Positions 45,072 through 54,839 of a DNA stretch of 64,000 bases are shown one piece after another. The position numbers were made by a program, and so were the translations under genes. The notes under the pieces are model-generated. The model worked only from the letters and a program-made list of their open reading frames with translations. It ran no database searches and was not told where the DNA came from. How positions within the stretch are numbered: position 1 is the stretch's first letter; every line of letters starts with the position of its first letter. Source of the DNA: Agrypnia vestita (Eukaryota > Arthropoda > Insecta > Trichoptera > Phryganeidae); assembly GCA_016648135.1 (NCBI GenBank), contig JADDOH010010920.1:1-64000 (forward strand). Reading direction: 5' to 3'.

Positions 45072-45853
45072 TAAGGCGTCTGATACACATGCTTCTTTAG
45101 TGGCACGTGAGCATGCGCAGTATCGACTTTGACAGTGGCATGCTTATTAGTGGCATGTGTGTACGCACATTGCTAGAAATGAGCATGCCACCTAGTGGCA
45201 TGCTCAAAAATCAACCGCCGGTTGATTTATAAGCATGCCACTGTCATTCACCATAGAGAAGGGGTATCTTTGGAGCATGTGTGAACAGACTTGCTTATTT
45301 ATGAGCATGCTTATGTCATTCGCGGGCTTCGCGGCTAGTATTATCGATGCGATCTTCTCAGTCCGCGACAGATGAAACAAATATGGCGCGTTGGAGAGAT
45401 GATAAAACATTACTTTTCGTGACTTATTATAAGAATCACGAATGTCTGTGGAATTCTCGGTCACCGTTGTGTAAAAATAATATAGTGAGAAATAATGTTT
45501 ACGAAACTTTATTAATAGGCATGAATGATTCAAATCTTACAATAAAAATTATATAAACTAAAATCAAAAATGTGCGGTTGGAAACTCGGGAACTTTTTTG
45601 ATTTATTGGTTCACTTGAATTTTCTATTTCAGTTTGCAAAGTTTCCATTTTGAACAAGAGCGTCTCTATTCTATGACAAGAGCATGCCACTAATAAGCAT
45701 GTGTGTTTGATTGTTAGCTTTGGGCATGCTTATTTATGAGCATGCCACTAATAAGCATGCCAGTAATGAGCAAGTGTGTACAGTTGTTAGGGCATGCTTA
45801 TTAGTGGCATGCTCATTAGCATGCCAGTAAAGAAGCATGTGTATCTGTACCTT
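45072..45853. mobile_element. GCATGC-rich TTAA-flanked element, long copy with MADF-like gene
   Basis: TTAA, then 'ggcgtctgatacacatgctt' at the left; 'gcatgtgtatctgtacc', then TTAA, at the right, so the ends are inverted repeats. Both subterminal regions are arrays of 'agtggcatgcttattagtgg'-type units, probably transposase binding sites. The middle (45330-45640) holds the MADF-like frame. TTA/TTAA flanks and a Myb/MADF accessory gene would fit PIF/Harbinger, but no DDE transposase is present and the class is inferred. Confidence 0.7.
45347..45601 (+). pseudogene. MADF-domain-like ORF inside the TTAA element, broken
   Basis: From ATG 45347 the frame encodes about 69 residues with the MADF pattern: a helix TLLFVTYYKNHECLWN, then KNNIVRNNVYETLL, then NLTIKII. 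A TAA at 45554-45556 interrupts it, but the same frame continues with TKIKNVRLETRELF, the expected third helix K-I-K-N-(L/V)-R, before a second stop. So the domain was once continuous. MADF proteins are DNA-binding (Myb/SANT-related). In PIF/Harbinger elements such a protein helps the transposase. The assignment rests on the LWN and KIKNxR positions. Confidence 0.6.
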
Positions 45854-46009
45854 AACGCCGAAACGTTCAATTACTTGAATTATATAAGATAAAAAGCAGA
45901 TCTCCGAATACCTACCTGAAATGCGCACTGCTGAACTCGATGCATTTCTATCTTTCAGAAAAAAAGTTTAGCAACTGCTGCATTAAGCAAGTCTTTGAAC
46001 GCTATCAAG

Positions 46010-46660
46010 ATCGTTAGATTATTTGTTGGGCAGCCAGGATTCTTCAAAGCCCTCTCTCCCTTCCCTTTCCCCATCTCATCCGGTGGCATTCGCGGCGCGA
46101 TATAAAAGATTCGCTTTATGAAAGGCTTTTATTTGTTTAGTAAATAAAATAAAAAATATCATTCCGTATTTAAAATGGGCACAAATAAAAATGGTTTATT
46201 TCGTCATTAATTTCGCATTTAATTGGCCCGACCTCCTTATAACGAATGGGCTATAAAATAACGGTTCCAAATGAAATTAATAAGAATCCCCAATTTAACT
46301 AATTTCCAAGATGGAACACAGAGCCGCTTCCGAGAATTTGTCCTTACAAGAACGGGCCGAAAGCAATTTGTCCCAAATGCAAATTAGCGGCTGAAAGGTG
46401 TGGGATAGCCCCATTTAGCGGAAACTGTGTTCAAATTTGCAATTATCGCGAATTTTGGCCTTTGCATATTTATTCTCCTAATTTCAAACGCAAACATTTA
46501 TGTATAATTTCTCCCTGTACCTTTAATTTTATAATTATAATTATTAATCCATTCGCGCTTCCATAGACACGATACGAATCGTTTTAATAAGATTTCAAAG
46601 TCTCCACCCGCCTCGAATGAAAACCTCATTAGCAAAGCACACCAAACTCACAATATTCGC
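46010..46660. promoter_or_regulatory. Candidate conserved non-coding / enhancer-like island
   Basis: A single-copy stretch between repeats with clustered homeodomain-type sites (TTAATTT, TTTAATTGG, TAATTA), an octamer ATGCAAAT within 'cccaaatgcaaattagcgg' (46373-46391) and 'tttgcatatttattc' (46461-46475). No frame of note. The cluster resembles developmental enhancers. This is composition and motif inference, not proof. Confidence 0.35.
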
Positions 46661-47165
46661 GGAATAATTAGAGTGACACTTTTTACTTTCAGTTGGTAAC
46701 ACATTTCAATTTTTTGTTCCGTGACAAACATCTTTGAAGAGCTGTAATAATTAAAACTGGAAATTATTAGGACTGAAATGGAATTTTTTGTGCTGAAAAA
46801 TAATGCTTTGTTAATGAGTTTATTAAAATTATTTTCCCAACAGCCATTAATACACATTAGTTAATTAACTGTTATGACAATGTCAAAGAATTTTCTAATT
46901 TACTTGATAGAAGTTTTCTGATTTATTTTCGTGTTGATAAATAAGCATAGTATTGCATGGTACGGCCACTTTAGCATTAAAAAAATGCCGAACGTGGCAA
47001 AACTGTAGGGTCGATATGGGATCAATTGCTCAAGGGCTCTGGGTATGTGATGGGTCTCTCTATCCCTCTGTGAACAAAGACCAGTGTAACTGAAAACATA
47101 AATAAAAAAATATTAAAATTTAAAATAAAATTAAATACATAGTTTTAAACCATGTATTACTATAT
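46661..47165. other. AT-rich intergenic, nothing recognised
   Basis: No assigned element. Confidence 0.4.
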
Positions 47166-47169
47166 ATTC

Positions 47170-47210
47170 ATCAACTAGTTTAGGTTGGTCTCAACCTTCA
47201 TCATGACAAT
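47170..47210 (-). repeat. Hammerhead-like hairpin variant
   Basis: Minus strand reads TGATGA, AGGTTGAGACCAACC stem-loop, then TAAAC and 'tagttgatg' (47178-47204). The core G of GAAAC is replaced, so a working ribozyme is unlikely. Confidence 0.35.
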
Positions 47211-47464
47211 ATAATATAGACCAACTAAGTACAGACATTTACATAAGGAAAGAAAATCAACGAGGGACAGACTGTGATAATACATTTGTTAATAAATAAT
47301 ACAGGGCCACAAATTTTACACAAAAAAGGAATAGGTTTGCTACTTAATAATCTGCAAGTATTAGAAATGAATAAAAGTATTAATAATAATAGCCAAGTAA
47401 TAAATAAATGTATCTAACAGTCCGATTTTAAAGTTGTTCCCTCTCTCTTCGCTTAACCCCAACT

Positions 47465-47715
47465 CTATCCTACCCCCACCTAGTTAACATTCTGTCCTTC
47501 GCTGATTTTTTCCGAGAAACAATTCTCGATGTTTCGTTGAATTCTTATTCAACGTCATCAGGAGGACGACCTTACCCGCAGAGGTAGAGGGCGGACTAAT
47601 TACTACTTTCGAGGACGTAAATGATATGCACTTTGTTGTGGAGTGTTCACTTCTTCTACAATAGAGGTCGCCATTGTGCAATATGACCGTAATAACAACC
47701 TTAACTCTTTAACAA
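47465..47715 (-). repeat. Hairpin-bearing repeat, copy homologous to 361-652
   Basis: Minus strand has CTGATGA, CGTTGAA/TTCAACG stem, AAAC at 47531-47561, followed by 'atcgagaattgtttctcgg' as a second stem-loop. It matches 540-620 of the window and shares 'atgcactttgttgtg' and 'tgttcacttcttctacaat' with 430-460. No flanking inverted arm, so only one half of the palindrome is present. Confidence 0.65.
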
Positions 47716-47781
47716 CCGAAACTAGTTGACAAATTTATGGTAATTAGTGGTTTAAAACCATGTATTTAATTCATTTTAAAT

Positions 47782-48381
47782 TTTATTTATTTATTTATTT
47801 ATTTAACGCCCTTATGGGCTTTTACAATATATAGAATATATTTTTTTTTAAATAACATAAGACAGTTAAAATTAAAATACAGTTAAAAGTTACAATAATA
47901 ATAGTTAAAAGTTAATAATAATAATAATAATAATAATACAGAAAAACATAAGAAAAACATAAAAACATAAGATAAAATAATAATAAAGTTAAAGGTAGAA
48001 ATAATAATAGTAAAAGGTAAAATAGAAAGATTTATTGTGCATTTCCATTTTGTTGGGATGTAACCAATTGTATCAGCTTTGTCCTATAAACAGTTATACT
48101 ATCAGCAAAAATGTCAGCCGCCTCTGCATGCTCATTCCCTAATGAGTGTAATCTGGGAATTACAGAGTTTGCTAATTAGTTCTGACACTTCCACTATAAT
48201 AGAACAATGCACTGTGTCTTGATGACCTCGATGGAGCATATAAGTTGATCAGACTAATAATCTGGGGGCAATCAATCAAACTATTTACGATCCTATAAAG
48301 TAAAGTAAATTTTAGTAAAATGTCAAGCTGCAAGGTGTTTTCTTGCTTTGAAAATTTAAAAAAATCTGCCACATGAATCAA
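47782..48381 (-). mobile_element. CR1/Jockey-like LINE 3' end, inverted copy
   Basis: Minus strand encodes LLKFTLLYRIVNSLIDCP, SLINLYAPSRSSRHSAL, YYSGSVRT, and after one stop ANSVIPRLHS, GNEHAEAADIFADS, KLIQLVTSQQ. The 3' UTR ends in 'gggcgttaaataaataaat'. Same family as 6363-7005 but retains residues deleted there. Confidence 0.85.
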
Positions 48382-48429
48382 TTTAATTTAAAAAAGCATC
48401 TGCCACATGAATCAATAACGTAAATCGTT

Positions 48430-48740
48430 GTTGGGTATGAAACTATCGCGATTTTCCATACACCACCCTCGTAGTAGCCGGGGTAGGTGTGTATATAGGT
48501 ACCTTTATTAAAGTTCCAGGGCGCTTCGGTTAGAGCTGTCGCGGGCCCGCATAACCGTACATCATATGGAGTTTATTGAATTGAGATTGCTCCTAGTCGG
48601 AATTTTATTCCCTCTTGTATATTTTATAACTTTATCCGCCGGGTTTACGGTGAGGGGTGAACGTGTTTTGCTTCGCGGAACGGGGTACACAAATCTCCCC
48701 TCAGCTTCCAAAATGTTCGACTGCAAAATACACTAAAACA
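48430..48740. other. Higher-GC single-copy island
   Basis: 'gggcgcttcggttagagctg' and neighbours stand out from the AT-rich surroundings. No frame or repeat partner. Possible conserved non-coding DNA. Confidence 0.35.
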
Positions 48741-48874
48741 TTCGTCAAAATAATTATTGATTGATACCAAATTGGGTACATAGATAAAGGTCCGTTCGTT
48801 CGTTTGAGTTGCCAAGATTTCACATTTGTAACGTATCTATAGTTTATTATATCATTGAATCAATCAATCAATAT

Positions 48875-48876
<2 letters not shown>

Positions 48877-48909
<33 letters not shown>

Positions 48910-49170
48910 TTATGAAAAGGTTATTTTTCGGGAACTTCGCGGATTTGTAAAAATGTTTTATTTTTTTGTGCTATATTTCGGTTACACTGGGATAACCATT
49001 CTCAATCTGGTCTCTGACAGTTTAGAGATAACAGTTATCTCTAAACTGTCAGAGAGACCAGCTTGAGAATGGTTATCCCAGTGTAACCAAAACGTAACAC
49101 AAAAAAATAAAACATTTTTACAAATCCGCGAAGTTCCCGAAAAATAACCTTTTCATAATGCATATACCTC
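48877..49170. mobile_element. Long near-perfect palindrome (arms about 125 bp)
   Basis: From 'atgcattatgaaaaggttat' (48904) to about 49030 the sequence is mirrored from about 49040 to 49163, with few mismatches. The centre is 'gagataacagttatctc'. A (TA)n run of about 30 bases adjoins the left end and AT-rich sequence the right. No ORF. Either a foldback element or a recent inverted duplication. Confidence 0.85.
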
Positions 49171-49194
49171 TTCGCGAAAACTAGATTTAAACAT

Positions 49195-49292
49195 ATAGAT
49201 AACAGATATACAAATATTATATATATAATATAATAATATATATATATTATATATATATATATTATTATAGATATATATATATATATATATAT
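49195..49292. repeat. (AT)n low-complexity tract
   Basis: Alternating AT with occasional interruptions. Confidence 0.9.
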
Positions 49293-49550
49293 ACAAAGAA
49301 ACCCGTGTTTCCCTATCCGCCAAGCTAAAGGAAATAAATATTTATATTTTTTCTATTTAACGCATTAAATTTTTGATTGAACTTAATCGTTAATTTAAAA
49401 AACTAACGCCATATCTATTGTTTATTTTAGAAAAATCTTAATAAACTCCAAAAATAAAGTCGACCCATTAAATACGTTATACAATCATGCAAAAAAAATA
49501 TGTTTATGTGACGCTTGTGTTTATGCTAAACGAAATAATAGCTAACGAAA

Positions 49551-49770
49551 CGAGTAGCTTGTTGGTCTTGTGGTTAGGACACTGGCCTCGTGATCCAAAG
49601 GTTGCGGGTTCGATCCTCACTCCAGACTAGCAAGTTAGTCCTATTTTCATAGTACAAGCGCTTAGCTTAGTTTGAAAATAGTAAGAATATTGATGTGACA
49701 CGTATTCCGTGTTCACATCTCTATTTTTTTAAAAAAAAAAAAAAAAAAATAAAATAAAATAAAAATAATA
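49551..49770 (+). mobile_element. tRNA-derived SINE with A-rich tail
   Basis: Pol III promoter: A-box-like 'tagcttgttgg' (49555-49565) and B box GGTTCGATCC (49607-49616). A tRNA-unrelated body follows to about 49725, then a poly(A) and (AAAAT)n tail to 49770. The 5' and 3' tRNA halves do not form an acceptor stem, so it is not a tRNA gene. The tail ends directly at the 5' TC of the Helitron. Confidence 0.75.
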
Positions 49771-49771
49771 A

Positions 49772-50275
49772 TCAATATATATAAAGAAACCCGTGTTTCC
49801 TTACCCGCCGAGTTTTCTCCACATCCAGCCACAACCACCCACCGGTGGTTATGGTGGTAGATAGCCCTTGGTGTCACATCGAAAATATGCGAGTTTGGTG
49901 GGGGTGGCTGTGCGTGGGTGGGAGTGGGTGACTAAAATGTGCTTTCTAGCACACTGTTTTGTTATGGGAAGGCCGCAAATGCTTCAGATTGTTTCAAAAT
50001 AGGCGCGCCGACTGTGTCGGTGAGTCTAGAAGGTTTCGGAAAAACCTGCTCTAGAAAGTTCTGGAAGGAGAAGGTTCTAGAAAATTCCCGAAAGTTCTAT
50101 AAGGTTCTAAACTGAGTGGCGGAATGTGTCGGTGTGTCTAGAAGGTTCCTGTACATTCGCTAAATTTCTTGAAAATTCTGGAAGGAAGATGTTCTAGAAG
50201 GTTCGCGAAAGTATTATGACGATCCAAACAGTGTACTAAAAATCTACGCGTGTGAAGCCACGCGGGCACAGCTAG
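49772..50275 (+). mobile_element. Non-autonomous Helitron with heat-shock-element-like arrays, copy 2 (complete)
   Basis: Starts TCAATATATATAAAG after an A and ends 'cgcgggcacagctag' before a T, the A|TC...CTAG|T arrangement of Helitrons. The length is 504 bp with no Rep/helicase. From 50030 to 50215 it is filled with GAA and TTC units. The strongest runs are GAA-TTC-GAA at 50054-50066 and GAA-TTC-GAA-TTC-GAA-TTC at 50070-50097, all at exact 5-bp phase. A fragment of the same 5' end lies at 49283-49320. Confidence 0.8.
50070..50097 (+). promoter_or_regulatory. Heat-shock element-like array, six contiguous pentamers
   Basis: GAA at 50070, TTC 50075, GAA 50080, TTC 50085, GAA 50090, TTC 50095, each exactly 5 bp apart. 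The HSF trimer consensus needs three. Function depends on whether a promoter lies in reach, and none is visible within the element. Confidence 0.6.
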
Positions 50276-50279
50276 TTAT

Positions 50280-50545
50280 GAGTAGTTTTCACTTTTTTAA
50301 GACAACGGTCCATTTTCTTTATTCCGCGTTGCCCGCCGACAGACGTCGGCTGGACGTAAGGAAATTACATTTATATTCGGCAAGCTGAAATAATATTTGT
50401 ATTGCGGGACGTTTTGTGCTGATGCTGGTGCCCCCAAATCGCGCCCTGAACATCCGCCGGCCCGGAGACAACAAAGGATCCCAGCCCAGTCTGACAGTTG
50501 GGGCTCGGCATTCTTGTCTGCTGTACAATATATTTGCTTCAACTG
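50280..50545. other. GC-richer stretch
   Basis: Two overlapping minus-strand frames (81 and 69 codons) are the same DNA in different frames, with no known domain. No repeat partner was found. Confidence 0.3.
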
Positions 50546-50638
50546 AAAAATATTTACATATTTAGAATTGACAAAGCATACGTAACATACATACTTACAT
50601 AGATATGTATTTGTATTTTGACATTTACAGCTTTACGG

Positions 50639-50987
50639 CCGTATTCTGAAAATAACAAGATATTCAGCCCGATTCTGAAAATAACAATGTCTGGATCTTT
50701 AAGATCTTTATCCCAACACTTAATAGACGATAATAAAAATTAAAAACGTCCAGAGCGGATTTTGTAATTCTACGGCTCAAATACACTGTATTAAAATATG
50801 ATATAAGAAAGATTGTTTCTTACAAATGTATTAATTGCTTCATCCACAGTATCCAGATGAAATATCATAGCTAAACTTGTCATGACCGCGTACGGCGTTA
50901 CCGCGTATTCAAATTTTTATTATCGTCTATTAAGTGTTGGGATAAAGATCTTAAAGATCCAGACATTGTTATTTTCAGAATACGGAT
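50639..50987. mobile_element. TIR element with 'ccgtattctgaaaataacaa' ends
   Basis: Left 50676-50740 ('attctgaaaataacaatgtc', 'ggatctttaagatctttatc', 'aacacttaatagacgataat') is inverted at about 50917-50982. The end motif also occurs at 50639 and, inverted, at 53934-53956. No transposase. Confidence 0.75.
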
Positions 50988-51046
50988 GTGTATCTACTTT
51001 TGGTGATTGCTACCGCAACATTCAAAAATGGAGAAGACGTAGATTT

Positions 51047-51545
51047 ATGACTAACTAACTAACTAACTAACTAACGCCACACTCTTCTATCCTGGCACAC
51101 CACTGTTGGTTTGGCCACATTCATACATCTTTTCATACAATTTCTATGGTTGTTGCGGCTTTTACACAGGGCCATCCTCAAATACTTATAGTATCTGAAC
51201 GTGCCAGGTCTTTCGCGGACGCCCTCTATTCCTGTCGCCTTCAACACTCGCCTCATATATCTTCTTAACCATCCTTTCCTCGTTCATACATTCCAAACGA
51301 CCAAACCATCGCAGCACTACTTTCTTTATTCTATCTACCACACTACAGCCAGCATTGCATTCATGTCTAATTTGTTCATCCTCACTCTATCAACCAAAGA
51401 TTTTCACACAAGCGTCTTAGTGACCGCATTTCTACCGCATTCAGTCTACTTTCATTCCTCTTTTGCTAATTCCAGGCTTCACTTCCATACATCAGGGTTG
51501 GCACTAGAACGCCATTATGTACCGCTAGTCTTGCTTCCTTTGACA
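51047..51545 (-). mobile_element. RTE-like LINE 3' end, copy 7, with (GTTA)n tail
   Basis: Minus strand ends in (GTTA)n at 51048-51074. Further in it reads FGRLECMNEERMVKKIYEAS and the RGRPRKTWH block. The 214-codon plus-strand frame 51201-51845 is partly its antisense. Confidence 0.75.
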
Positions 51546-51559
51546 GATTCTTATTGGAG

Positions 51560-52112
51560 ATTTATGACAGTCTGCCTTATTAGGCGATTACTATCCAAAC
51601 ACTATTTTACACAAAATTATTTATACAAAATAATTCATTCTTATAACTTGGATACCCCGGAACTCTTATCATCCATATATTATCACATACCGGCCAGAAA
51701 TACAAGCATTTTTTCATTGCAACAAAACCAACACTTCTCACAAAAAATACTCCACGATCAACAGACTTTCCATCCTAGGAAACGAGTATGCACAAATTGC
51801 AGATATTCTCAGCGTGAACTTAAGTCGTTACCGGTATCTCCTTAACGAACATTTTACCGTTAATTTATTTGATTAAATTTGTTAATAGGTAGGTACATAC
51901 ATGAATACATGTCTTTGTTCATACTAATACACACTTTATAATTGTCTTAACTTAATTTGAGGTATATTTAGCAAAAATATATTTTTTTAAAACATTCTGT
52001 CAGAGTATAAAATTGTAAAGAGATAAACAAAACCCCGTTTTTATGAGAGGGGATATAGATTCATATTTTATTGTAATATGTGTAAACTGTAGAAATAAAA
52101 TAAATAAATAAA
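51560..52112 (+). mobile_element. CR1/Jockey-like LINE 3' end
   Basis: The plus strand from about 51575 reads RRLLSKHYFTQNYLYKIIHS, NLDTPELLSSIYYHIPARN and SQREL before a stop at 51843-51845, the LYKII-x(n)-D-P-E-L-L motif of CR1/Jockey C-termini. The 3' UTR ends in (AAAT)n at about 52098-52112. Confidence 0.65.
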
Positions 52113-52270
52113 TAATAAATGATATTGAGATGGTATTCTTTGTAATCTCCATTAATATTCCAAAGAATACAACACCCAAAGAAAATAAAATGACAACGTG
52201 TAATAAGACAGTCAAAAATAGTGTTTTTCCAAAGACTTAGTGCCGGCTATATTATATACGACACGGTTAC

Positions 52271-53606
52271 TTAACCCTGGAATCCTACTTGGGGTGCTGG
52301 AGCACCCCACAGCATTTTCAATTTGTTATTTTGTCGTTTGTTTTGTAGGTATAAGTTTGTACGTCCGCGTATTTTACTTTGTGGCCGAGTACTCTGGATT
52401 GGTCAGTACCTCGACGACTGTCGATTTTTGTAGACGTGTGTACGTATGTTGCGGGGTGCTCAGGCACCCCGGTGTAGGAAAATCGTAAGAATTTGTGTAA
52501 TATAAATTAAATTATTGTACAAGTTTTTGAACTTAATTTACGTGATATTTAATAATATTGATTACACTATTATTACTGATTATTGCAATAACCTTAAATT
52601 TTAAATTTTAGAGAGATACATTTCGGTTTTAGTTATATGTACTTATTTTAGTCATCCTTCTTCATATAATGGGCGACTAAGTTCCAACGAATAATATCCA
52701 TGGATAACTGGTTTCTTTTAGCGATGAATTTACTTGCAAAAGACGATGGTAGGTACAACACGCAAAAATAAAAGTGAAATACCGGTCTTATTTTTAAAGC
52801 TATGAGACCGAGAAAAAAACTCTGCTATGTTTGCGTATGATGGATCTAACTCTCTTATCCATTTGTATGCTTAAATCAACCAAGAAGAGGTCATCATTAT
52901 GTTGTCAACTCTTCGTGATTCTGCTGTCAAAAATAATGAAGTAGAGCTCCAGGAAATAATTGATTATTATAATAAAACCAAAAGTGGCGTCGACGTTTTC
53001 AATGCAATGGCTAAAAAATACTCCGTCCAAAGAAAATCGCGATGGTGGCCGATGTGCATTTTTATGGACTTTTTAATGGTATAAGCATTAACTCTTGGAT
53101 TCTCTACAAATGTTAAAAGGCAACAAATAAATCAGAAATAAAATTCAGAAGACTTTAAAAAAAATTTGGGACACCAACTCGTGAGTCATTATTTGGAAGA
53201 ACGCCTGCAAAAGCCAGATTTGAGGAAGGATATAAGAGAAATTATTTGTGATATCCTTAAAAAAACCTATTTCAAATGAAAGCTTGATTCCTCAGCATCA
53301 CTCCCAGGGGAGTTGTGCATTCTATCCCAGGAGTAAGGACCGGAAGAGCAAAACTTAGTGTACGAAGTGCAAAACTCCGATTTGTTTAGAACATCAAATA
53401 AAAATATGCCAAAAGTGACACAAGTAATAAATAATAAGTAGATTTATTTAGATTTTTGATCTTAAGTTTACAGTCCTACGTCTAATAAAGAAATATACTT
53501 TTAAAATGGTTTCATCAAAAAAATAACAACTCCCAAAGTCTGGGGTGCTCAGGCACCCCTTGTAGGAAAATCGGTTAGGCAAAACAGTGTGGGATTCTAG
53601 GGTTAA
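52271..53606 (+). mobile_element. piggyBac-like element, internally deleted
   Basis: TTAA at 52271-52274 and 53603-53606 flanks ends that are inverted repeats (left ccctggaatcctac, right gtgggattctaggg). Near each end is a GC-rich palindrome (ggggtgctggagcacccc at 52291, ggggtgctcaggcacccc at 52456 and about 53542) followed by 'gtaggaaaatcg'. The length of 1328 bp between TTAA sites is about half that of an autonomous element. The transposase N-terminus and DDD core are missing. Confidence 0.9.
52899..53432 (+). pseudogene. piggyBac-like transposase C-terminal remnant
   Basis: Open frame 52899-53084 reads MLSTLRDSAV, EIIDYYNKTKSGVDVFNAMA and KYSVQRKSRWWPMCIF, the family's D-Y-N-x-T-K-x-G-V-D and R-W-P blocks. 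After 53084 other frames give the distal parts, including CTKCKTPICLEHQ and ICQK at about 53358-53420, the cysteine-rich C-terminal finger. The DNA-cleaving aspartates lie upstream in the family and are absent here. Multiple frame changes show it is dead. Confidence 0.85.
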
Positions 53607-53821
53607 TTCTGCTTGCACAACTTCCGTCAGTTGGAAGTTTGTGAGTGATGAGACTTCAAAATACTACAATCTCTTATAAAATGACGACAAATTTAGTAGA
53701 ATCTTGATTGCATTGTAAGAAATGTAATTGAAAATATTATAGAACATTTTCAAACCATTTCATTAAAACGCAAATTTTACTGGGGTCACTATGTACCCCG
53801 CTTCCGGTATCCAAAGGTTAA
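53607..53821. mobile_element. End of a second piggyBac-like element
   Basis: At 53780-53821 the DNA reads 'ctggggtcactatgtacccc', 'gcttccggtatccaaagg', TTAA. The layout (GC-rich palindrome, then a CC-rich end, then TTAA) parallels the first element but the sequence differs, so it is a related family. The other end was not found. The first element may have inserted into it. Confidence 0.5.
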
Positions 53822-54608
53822 AAAATACCTATTTATTTTTTGATGTCGGAGCGAGAAATATGAACATTTGACGGATGTCTTGACGTTTCTCTATTTTTGA
53901 GTGTTGGGTTAAGAATCAACAAATAACAATCTTGTTATTTTCAGAATACGGTCGTTAGAAAATGAATGAAGAATTTTTTAAATAGTTGTTAAAAACCAGA
54001 ATTACCAGGAGTCCGCTTTAAGAACGGACACTAAATTTATCGGAGTGCATGTTGTATTCTTCTAAATAAAATAAACTTTTTATTTTCTCACCCTACCCCC
54101 TAAGGCCTGTTCGATTATGCTTTCAGGCCCCATCTGGCAACACTCTTAACAATGCGACATGAATTTATGTCATTCTATAAAAAAGTAAAATGAACTTTTG
54201 CAGTGGTGGGTAGGCACTATAAGTCAATGGTCTTTTATCAATTTTTGATAATTGCAAAAATTTAATTTAAGGGTACCTAAGAGTTTTTTATGAAAATTAA
54301 TTTAATGTGTTACAGTAAATATTATTATTTAAACGATAAACTGATTTTTTTGTAACATGTTGCTATAACTAAAAAGGTATAGCAATTTGTTACAAAAAAA
54401 AGTTAAGCGAGTCTTACAGTAGTTGCAAATGATGGGTAACATATTTTCTCAGCAACGATTATTATAAAAAAACATTTTAACGGATCTACTATGTTTCATT
54501 AGCTAAGGCCTGGTTAATGCAAGCAGAGGAAAAATTAAACTCAGACATTTGTGCAGCAAATCCATTTAAGAATGAACAAATTATTAGTGGATGTAAATAC
54601 GATTGAAT
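53822..54608. other. Intergenic, nothing assigned
   Basis: Contains an inverted copy of the 'ccgtattctgaaaataacaa' end motif at 53934-53956. Otherwise AT-rich. Confidence 0.4.
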
Positions 54609-54610
54609 TA

Positions 54611-54786
54611 GGCATCAGGTACGATACGAGCGGCAGAGCAGCAGAGCGTCAATGTGCCCGAGTAGTAAGGGTCACGTTGATGGCACAGTATTGAGCTTAG
54701 TCATATGGTGGCCGTCTTCCCTCACTACTCGGGCACATTGACGCTATGACGCCCTGCCGCTTGCCGCTCGTATCGTACCCGAGGCC
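54611..54786. mobile_element. TIR MITE with TTA flanks
   Basis: Left 'ggcatcaggtacgatacgag' and right its complement, plus inner 'cgtcaatgtgcccgagtagt' and its complement, make arms of about 65 bp. TTA lies on both sides (54608-54610 and 54787-54789), a 3-bp duplication as in PIF/Harbinger. 176 bp, no ORF. Confidence 0.75.
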
Positions 54787-54839
54787 TTATAATAAAAATG
54801 AATAATAATGGATCATTTGGAAGTTTATCACCTAGAACA

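Noticed and set aside
49551..49640. Functional tRNA gene
   Set aside because: A and B boxes are present, but the ends do not form an acceptor stem and a SINE body with A-rich tail follows.
51201..51845. 214-codon protein as one gene
   Set aside because: The first half is the antisense of a minus-strand LINE and the second half is a plus-strand CR1/Jockey-like C-terminus; the frame joins two elements.
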